Shown here: piece after piece, positions 21,396-24,890 of the stretch | Position numbering within the stretch: the stretch's first letter is position 1 | How the letters are laid out: each line of letters starts with the position of its first letter | Virus record (IMG/VR): IMGVR_UViG_3300020281_000118 | Span: 1-24,890 of that record | Strand: one strand, 5' to 3' | Length of the DNA stretch: 24,890 nt | Source: a virus | The notes under the pieces: generated by a model | The model's input: only the letters and a program-made list of their open reading frames with translations | Databases searched by the model: none | What the model was told of the DNA's origin: nothing | Program-made: the position numbers and the translations under genes

Positions 21396-21671
21396 ATGGA
21401 AGACAATCGTAAAGAAGCTTTAAACAAAGCAACTAAAGCAAAACAGAAGATGGCTGTAGAAGCAGAGATGATGAAGCAGCTTCAACCTACAGTTCCAGAG
21501 GTAACTGCAGCAAACATTGATATGCAGCCAGGAATCAATCCTAATCCCAAGCCAGAAGGTCCTGTAATCAACGCAAACGTATTTAACCCAGGTAATCTAT
21601 ATCCAGGTATATCAGGTAATACTAAGCTCGCTGCAACATGGAATCCTATGATGGACCCAGCAGCTGGTTAG
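21396..21671 (+). CDS. Hypothetical protein, charged start and Pro/Asn-rich end
   Basis: A 91-residue protein. Residues 1-35 form a charged helix (RKEALNKATKAKQKMAVEAE); the rest is Pro/Asn/Gly-rich and probably unfolded (PGINPNPKPEGPVINANVF). Its TAG stop overlaps the TAA stop of the opposing gene by sharing TTAG, with no room for a terminator between the convergent genes. Confidence 0.6.
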   Translation: MEDNRKEALNKATKAKQKMAVEAEMMKQLQPTVPEVTAANIDMQPGINPNPKPEGPVINANVFNPGNLYPGISGNTKLAATWNPMMDPAAG

Positions 21672-21922
21672 AATTTAGGTAGAGTAGGTAAAGGATTAGA
21701 AGGACCAGTAGGAACTACATCACCTGTAGTGTCAGGAAGACTTGGTATTGATTTACCAAGTTGTTCAGTGAGTAATTTTTGAGCTTCATTTATAGCATAA
21801 CCTTTTATCTTTTCTTGATTAGTCTTATTAGTAAGAGCTAGATAACCAAATCCAATTGCACCTACAGTTGTTAGTGATAAAACAAAAGAAGCAATTGCTA
21901 ATCCATCAATAAGTTTTCGCAT
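21668..21922 (-). CDS. Single-span membrane protein, inverted in the plus-strand block
   Basis: An 84-residue protein. The basic start MRKLIDGLA is followed by a membrane span at about residues 9-30 (ASFVLSLTTVGAIGFGYLAL), a polar helix (NQEKIKGYAINEAQKLL) and a Pro-rich tail. I have the impression of similar MRK...LASFV proteins in other cyanophages, with unknown role. It is the only minus-strand gene between 8057 and 24310, so it needs its own promoter in the 45-base gap to its right. Confidence 0.7.
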   Translation of the reverse strand: MRKLIDGLAIASFVLSLTTVGAIGFGYLALTNKTNQEKIKGYAINEAQKLLTEQLGKSIPSLPDTTGDVVPTGPSNPLPTLPKF

Positions 21923-21967
21923 TTTTATATAGTATTTAATTTAATTATATCTCTTATACTGGAGAGT
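21923..21967. promoter_or_regulatory. Divergent promoter gap
   Basis: 45 very AT-rich bases (TATATAGTATTTAATTTAAT) between two divergent genes. GGAGAGT before the plus-strand ATG at 21968 is a good ribosome site. TATACT and TATAAT-like strings occur on both strands, so promoters in both directions are likely, but I cannot choose one. Confidence 0.45.
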
Positions 21968-22249
21968 ATGAGATTAGCTTCTGTACCCGGTTATTACCCT
22001 AGTTTTCCTGTTAAATATTCGAATATGTATAATGATTATTCGATGACAACAGCTGGACTGGCAGATCCTTTCTTACCACAGAAAAAAGAAGAATCTAATA
22101 AGTGTGACTTTGTAGTTTCATATATAGGTAGAAATGAACCTAAATTTGAAATGAATAATCCACATTACATGAGAGAAGTATCAAGATCTTATTTTGATAA
22201 AATTCCCCCTGTTATTCTTAATAAAGAGCCAATACAAAATAGATTTTAA
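21968..22249 (+). CDS. Hypothetical protein, first gene of the small-gene operon
   Basis: A 93-residue protein starting MRLASVPGYYPSFPVKYSNM, aromatic- and Pro-rich, with no membrane segment. GGAG lies 5 bases before the ATG. The stop overlaps the next start as TAATG. Not recognised. Confidence 0.7.
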   Translation: MRLASVPGYYPSFPVKYSNMYNDYSMTTAGLADPFLPQKKEESNKCDFVVSYIGRNEPKFEMNNPHYMREVSRSYFDKIPPVILNKEPIQNRF

Positions 22250-22497
22250 TGGCACAAGATGATTCAAAATATACCAAACCTGGATTACGTGAACGTATCA
22301 AGAAACGTATTACAGCCGGAAGCAAAGGAGGAAAGCCCGGTCAGTGGAGTGCAAGAAAGGCTCAGATGGTTGCACAAGCATATAAGAAAGCAGGTGGAGG
22401 ATATAAAGGTGGGAAAGGTAAAAAGCAAAAAGATCTAAAACGCTGGGGTAAAGAGAAGTGGATGACCAGAAAAGAGTATGAGAGTAAGAAGAAATGA
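22249..22497 (+). CDS. Small basic DUF5872-type protein
   Basis: An 82-residue, very basic protein. The pattern KPGLRERIKKRI, then GSKGGKPGQWSARKAQ, GGGY and WMTRKEYE is that of a small family (DUF5872, from memory) common in phages and some bacteria, with unknown function. The charge suggests nucleic-acid binding. It is joined to the next gene by ATGA. Confidence 0.75.
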   Translation: MAQDDSKYTKPGLRERIKKRITAGSKGGKPGQWSARKAQMVAQAYKKAGGGYKGGKGKKQKDLKRWGKEKWMTRKEYESKKK

Positions 22498-22706
22498 ACA
22501 CTGTATCTTTAGCACTTAAATTAGTATTTGCTGTAGTAATCTTTGAATTACTTATAGTTGGTGGTACTGTACTCAAATGTTTTGATACAGATAGTTGTGA
22601 TGAAAATGATTCAAATAACATCACACTAATTTTAAATAGTATTGCAGCAAAATCTTTTGCTTTATATGCTGCTGAAAAGGGGAGTGCAGCTAAAATAAAA
22701 GAATGA
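22494..22706 (+). CDS. Small single-span membrane protein
   Basis: A 70-residue protein with one span at about residues 8-27 (LKLVFAVVIFELLIVGGTVL), an acidic Cys-containing turn (CFDTDSCDENDSNN) and a helical C-terminus. ATGA overlaps on both sides. One span and small size would suit a holin or spanin-like part, but nothing proves it. Confidence 0.7.
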   Translation: MNTVSLALKLVFAVVIFELLIVGGTVLKCFDTDSCDENDSNNITLILNSIAAKSFALYAAEKGSAAKIKE

Positions 22707-23122
22707 AACCAAAAGTAGTACTTGTATTAAATAAAAAAGTTTCAGAGGTAAGTGATTCTTGTCCTACTGCAACTATTGATATAGAGGAGAATGCCAAGAA
22801 CAGAAACTGGACTATAGATAATTTTGGTTATGGTCCTTTAAATCCCGATGCACCAGATCCTGGATTCTGGGAAAAGAAAGCTGAACTCTGGAACAGTGAT
22901 ATTGAAACTGTAAAGACAGCTAGATGTGGTAACTGTGCAGCATTTGATCAGACAGATAAGATTATGGATTGCATGATTAAAGGTATCAATGAAACTATGG
23001 CTGCAGATCCACAGGATGTTTTAGATAGAGCAAACTTAGGATACTGTCAGTTATTTAAATTTAAATGTGCAGCCACTCGTACCTGTGATGCATGGCTACA
23101 TGGAGGACCTATTAGAGACTAA
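22703..23122 (+). CDS. Cys-rich putative metal- or cluster-binding protein
   Basis: A 139-residue protein with seven Cys. The C-terminal half holds C75-x2-C78 (RCGNCAAF), C90, then C115, C122 and C128 in GYCQLFKFKCAATRTCDAW. Closely set Cys next to aromatic residues resemble small iron-sulfur or zinc proteins. I have the impression that this ending occurs in many marine phages; its role is unknown. ATGA coupling upstream, and the next ATG shares the last base of its TAA. Confidence 0.7.
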   Translation: MKPKVVLVLNKKVSEVSDSCPTATIDIEENAKNRNWTIDNFGYGPLNPDAPDPGFWEKKAELWNSDIETVKTARCGNCAAFDQTDKIMDCMIKGINETMAADPQDVLDRANLGYCQLFKFKCAATRTCDAWLHGGPIRD

Positions 23123-23256
23123 TGGAAAAAGGAACAGAAAGTAAAATCACTAAGATTATTGGTGAGCTTAATAAAGCTTCTAAAACTCATAAAGGTCAGG
23201 CAGATAGATTAACTACAATATTATCTGTTTTAAAAGGAGCTAATAAAGATGGCTGA
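23122..23256 (+). CDS. 44-residue helical protein
   Basis: A tiny gene bridging its two neighbours: TAATG overlap at its start and 8 bases shared with the next gene. It starts MEKGTESKITKIIGELNKAS and continues as amphipathic helix. It fills a gap that is otherwise empty in a fully coupled operon, which is the main support. Confidence 0.65.
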   Translation: MEKGTESKITKIIGELNKASKTHKGQADRLTTILSVLKGANKDG

Positions 23257-23467
23257 TAAAGCTATAGAACCTGGCAAGAAAAGCACTGAGAGGTATTTAC
23301 CTGAATCAGCTTGGAAAGCTATGTCTAAAGCTGAAAGAAAGAAGACTGATGACAAGAAGAAAAGAGAAAGTAGAAAGGGAAAACAGTTTGTAGAAAATAC
23401 AGAGAAAGCAAAGAGGGCACGTAGAATGGCAAGTGAAAGAGCAAAAAAAAGTATGAAAAATGATTAG
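23249..23467 (+). CDS. Small basic conserved-type phage protein
   Basis: A 72-residue, Lys/Arg-rich protein (KKSTERYLPESAWKAMSKAE; KGKQFVENTEKAKRARRM). The order TERYLP.SAW, then QFV.NT..AK is one I associate with small proteins of marine phages and of unknown function. GGAG lies 8 bases before the ATG. It overlaps its neighbours by 8 bases on both sides. Confidence 0.7.
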   Translation: MADKAIEPGKKSTERYLPESAWKAMSKAERKKTDDKKKRESRKGKQFVENTEKAKRARRMASERAKKSMKND

Positions 23468-23675
23468 ATCAATGAGAGAACAATTAATCAAAGCACTTAT
23501 AGCTCATGCACATGGAGACATTCAGAAACATGCTGCAAATGTAGAAGTCTACTTAAATAATCCTGTAGGTATTGGAGAGCACTCTAATATCATTGAAGCA
23601 ATCGAACAGGAGTTAGATATGATTGCAAAGTATCAAGATCAGATAGATATAATAAATAAATATTTTAAAAAGTAA
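23460..23675 (+). CDS. Small conserved-type cyanophage protein
   Basis: 71 residues from the ATG at 23460; an ATG four codons later (23472, MREQLIKALIAHAHGDI) may be the true start, since the pattern I know begins there. HAHGDIQKHAANVEVYLNNP followed by an acidic helix is a familiar small cyanophage protein without a known role. TAATG coupling to the next gene. Confidence 0.75.
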   Translation: MIRSMREQLIKALIAHAHGDIQKHAANVEVYLNNPVGIGEHSNIIEAIEQELDMIAKYQDQIDIINKYFKK

Positions 23676-23971
23676 TGGCTGCTCGTATTCCTAGAAAAGA
23701 GGGTCAGCCTGCCAAGAGTAAAAAACATAGTGATCTTTATACAGATGAAGATCCAAAAGGAACTATTCAAGGACTACAGTTTAAAAATAAAAGAGCTGCT
23801 GCTTTAAGTGTTGCTAAAATTAAAAGAAGTAATAGATCACATAATCACAAAACACAAGCTGCTATAGCTATGGAACAGAGAGCAGAGGTTGCTGGTAAAG
23901 ATGCAGCTGCTTCTGTCTATAGAAAGTTTATAGAAGAGCAGAAAAGAAAAACAAAAGAAAAAAATGCTTAG
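23675..23971 (+). CDS. Conserved-type phage protein with HSDLYTDE motif
   Basis: A 98-residue basic protein. KKHSDLYTDEDPKGTIQGL is a motif I recognise from many phages of marine bacteria; it is followed by AALSVAKIKRSNRSHNHK and a helix ending in many Lys. Function unknown; a nucleic-acid role is plausible from the charge. It overlaps the next gene by 8 bases. Confidence 0.75.
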   Translation: MAARIPRKEGQPAKSKKHSDLYTDEDPKGTIQGLQFKNKRAAALSVAKIKRSNRSHNHKTQAAIAMEQRAEVAGKDAAASVYRKFIEEQKRKTKEKNA

Positions 23972-24113
23972 ACCAAATACAGAACTACTTACAGAAGATG
24001 TGATGCAAGGTCAACCACGTTTTGTTGATATATCTAAAGGCACATTAACAGCAGAAACTAAAAGATCTAAAGCTGTAAATAAAGCAACTAAATATAAGAA
24101 AGGTATATCATGA
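23964..24113 (+). CDS. 49-residue basic hypothetical protein
   Basis: Starts MLRPNTELLTEDVMQGQPRF and ends with a Lys-rich tail (SKAVNKATKYKKGIS). The ATG lies inside the end of the upstream gene and its TGA overlaps the next ATG as ATGA, so it fits the coupled operon exactly. Not recognised. Confidence 0.7.
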   Translation: MLRPNTELLTEDVMQGQPRFVDISKGTLTAETKRSKAVNKATKYKKGIS

Positions 24114-24310
24114 ATGAAGTATTTGTTTTTATCTATTTCTTTTTCTTTGCATTGATTACTGGTGCTGCTTTTGCATTTATGTGGAGGTCTATGGATCTAA
24201 TGTTTAAACAATTAGACAGACCAATACAACAAATACATCCAGAGATGAGAGATATTAAACCTGATGATGAGTTGTTAGTGTTTAAAGTTGTCGAAGAAGA
24301 GGAAGACTAA
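24110..24310 (+). CDS. Small membrane protein with acidic tail, conserved type
   Basis: A 66-residue protein. N-terminal span at about residues 4-25 (VFVFIYFFFFALITGAAFAF), then WRSMDLMFKQLDRP and an acidic tail (KVVEEEED). I recall close relatives in cyanophages and picocyanobacteria; their role is unknown. It is the last gene of the plus operon and converges with the next, sharing CTAA as overlapping stops. Confidence 0.75.
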   Translation: MNEVFVFIYFFFFALITGAAFAFMWRSMDLMFKQLDRPIQQIHPEMRDIKPDDELLVFKVVEEEED

Positions 24311-24522
24311 GCCTGCCACTGCTTTGCTATTTCAGGAATTATATTTACATCAATACCCATAAATGGTGGTATAAAGCCTAAGACTCTAAAGAGACCATCT
24401 GCAAAAGCTCCCATAAAAACGAATCCTAGTGCAGCACTGACCATAGATGCATTACGATTATGTCTGTTAATTGCTATTGATACAGACTGATCAATAAGAT
24501 CTTGGATTTCTTGTTGAGACAT
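24307..24522 (-). CDS. Small membrane protein
   Basis: A 71-residue protein. A polar helix (SQQEIQDLIDQSVSIAINRH) is followed by a hydrophobic region at about residues 26-55 (MVSAALGFVFMGAFADGLF, then RVLGFIPPFMGI), one long or two short spans. It lies between the hli terminator and the convergent plus operon. Size and layout would suit a holin-like protein, but this is only a possibility. Confidence 0.7.
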   Translation of the reverse strand: MSQQEIQDLIDQSVSIAINRHNRNASMVSAALGFVFMGAFADGLFRVLGFIPPFMGIDVNIIPEIAKQWQA

Positions 24523-24539
24523 AGTAAAAGGTTTTTTTA

Positions 24540-24545
24540 ATTATA
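24540..24545 (-). promoter_or_regulatory. Possible -10 element for the 24522 gene
   Basis: On the minus strand TATAAT lies 17 bases before the ATG at 24522 and just after the hli terminator. No good -35 is visible at the right distance (CTTTTT there is part of the T-run). If used, the transcript would have a very short leader without a ribosome site. Confidence 0.35.
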
Positions 24546-24560
24546 AAGATAGTTAGCATT

Positions 24561-24589
24561 AAAAAAAGCCCCTCTTTAGGAGAGGCTTA
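24561..24589 (-). terminator. Intrinsic terminator of the psbA-hli transcript
   Basis: On the minus strand AAGCCTCTC, loop CTAAA, GAGGGGCTT, then further T: a 9-bp stem with one G-T pair followed by a run of seven T. It lies about 20 bases after the hli stop and should end the psbA-hli message. Confidence 0.8.
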
Positions 24590-24608
24590 CATTAATTAGT
24601 AGTAAAGA

Positions 24609-24716
24609 TTACCAGATTCCAGGAATAACTTGTCCTGTTGTAGCGTAAGCACCAAGTGCTGCTACGAAGCCGAGCATAGCTGCCCAACCATTAAATCTTT
24701 CTGCTTCAGGTGTCAT
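24609..24716 (-). CDS. hli: High-light-inducible protein
   Basis: A complete 35-residue protein, MTPEAERFNGWAAMLGF followed by VAALGAYATTGQVIPGIW. It has the chlorophyll-binding motif E6-x2-N9-G-x2-A13-M14-x-G16-F17 of the Hlip/LHC family, in one membrane helix. During infection such proteins are thought to protect photosystem II by binding pigment and shedding excess light energy. CGGAG lies 9 bases before the ATG. It is 24 bases after the psbA stop on the same strand, so the two are probably co-transcribed, as in many cyanophages. The short length and Trp after Asn-Gly are typical of phage copies. Confidence 0.93.
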   Translation of the reverse strand: MTPEAERFNGWAAMLGFVAALGAYATTGQVIPGIW

Positions 24717-24740
24717 TGTTTTTCTCCGAATAGAATTGAA

Positions 24741-24890
24741 TTAACCGATTGCAGGGGCTGAAAGAGCTACAGTTGTAGACTCAGCACAAGCTAAATCGAG
24801 TGGGAAATTATGAGCATTACGCTCGTGCATTACTTCCATACCAAGGTTTGCTCTGTTTAGAACATCTGCCCATGTAGGAATGATCTTACC
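24741..24890 (-). CDS. psbA: Photosystem II D1 protein, C-terminal end only
   Basis: The last 49 residues of D1; the rest lies beyond the right window edge. [19 protein letters not shown], then [15 protein letters not shown] is the conserved D1 end, including the Glu (EVMHE), His (HERNAH) and final Asp-Leu-Ala that bind the manganese-calcium cluster in known structures. The tail after DLA ([15 protein letters not shown]) is the extension removed by the CtpA protease. Phage D1 replaces the host protein as it is damaged by light, keeping energy flow during infection. Confidence 0.95.
   Translation of the reverse strand, partial: GKIIPTWADVLNRANLGMEVMHERNAHNFPLDLACAESTTVALSAPAIG

Noticed and set aside
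1-24890. CRISPR arrays, insertion sequences, integrase or attachment sites
   Set aside because: No regularly spaced direct repeats, transposase or recombinase motifs were seen on either strand.

Overview
The window is part of the genome of a tailed cyanophage infecting marine picocyanobacteria (Prochlorococcus or Synechococcus). The clearest markers sit at the right end on the minus strand: the last 49 residues of photosystem II protein D1 (psbA) and a complete 35-residue high-light-inducible protein (hli) of the phage type. The DNA is AT-rich, and genes are very tightly packed with ATGA and TAATG stop/start overlaps. The gene order does not match what I know of T4-like or T7-like cyanophages, and I see no major capsid protein, tail tube, DNA polymerase or RNA polymerase in the window. 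I therefore do not assign it to a named genus.

Layout. (1) 1-7526, minus strand: about 23 small genes (36-163 residues), mostly unrecognisable, some with one membrane span, plus a single-stranded DNA-binding protein. This looks like an early or host-takeover region. It is cut into short coupled gene blocks by six structured spacers. Most spacers end in a shared leader of the form TTTGTTCTTTAC...AACTACC-ATG. (2) 7527-8056: AT-rich divergent control region with inverted and direct repeats. (3) 8057-15521, plus strand: ten genes for Gly/Ala/Gln-rich or glycine-zipper proteins, probably internal virion or DNA-ejection proteins, including an 825-residue protein and one with seven 11-residue repeats. 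(4) 15518-20547, plus strand: packaging and head module made of a probable small terminase (with an ATA start), large terminase, an AbrB-like small protein, the portal, and a probable scaffold gene that overlaps the portal gene by 515 bases in another frame. (5) 20577-24310, plus strand: a terminator, then a chain of small coupled genes, several of which look like the small conserved proteins common in marine cyanophages. One membrane-protein gene is inverted in this block. (6) 24307-24890, minus strand: a small membrane protein, a terminator, and the hli-psbA photosynthesis cassette.

The best candidates for something undescribed are the family of hairpin-plus-leader spacers that punctuate the minus-strand operon, the long dual-coding portal/scaffold overlap, and the loss of the ATG of the small terminase through an ATGA to ATAA change. 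Names rest on motif recognition by eye; no database search was possible.
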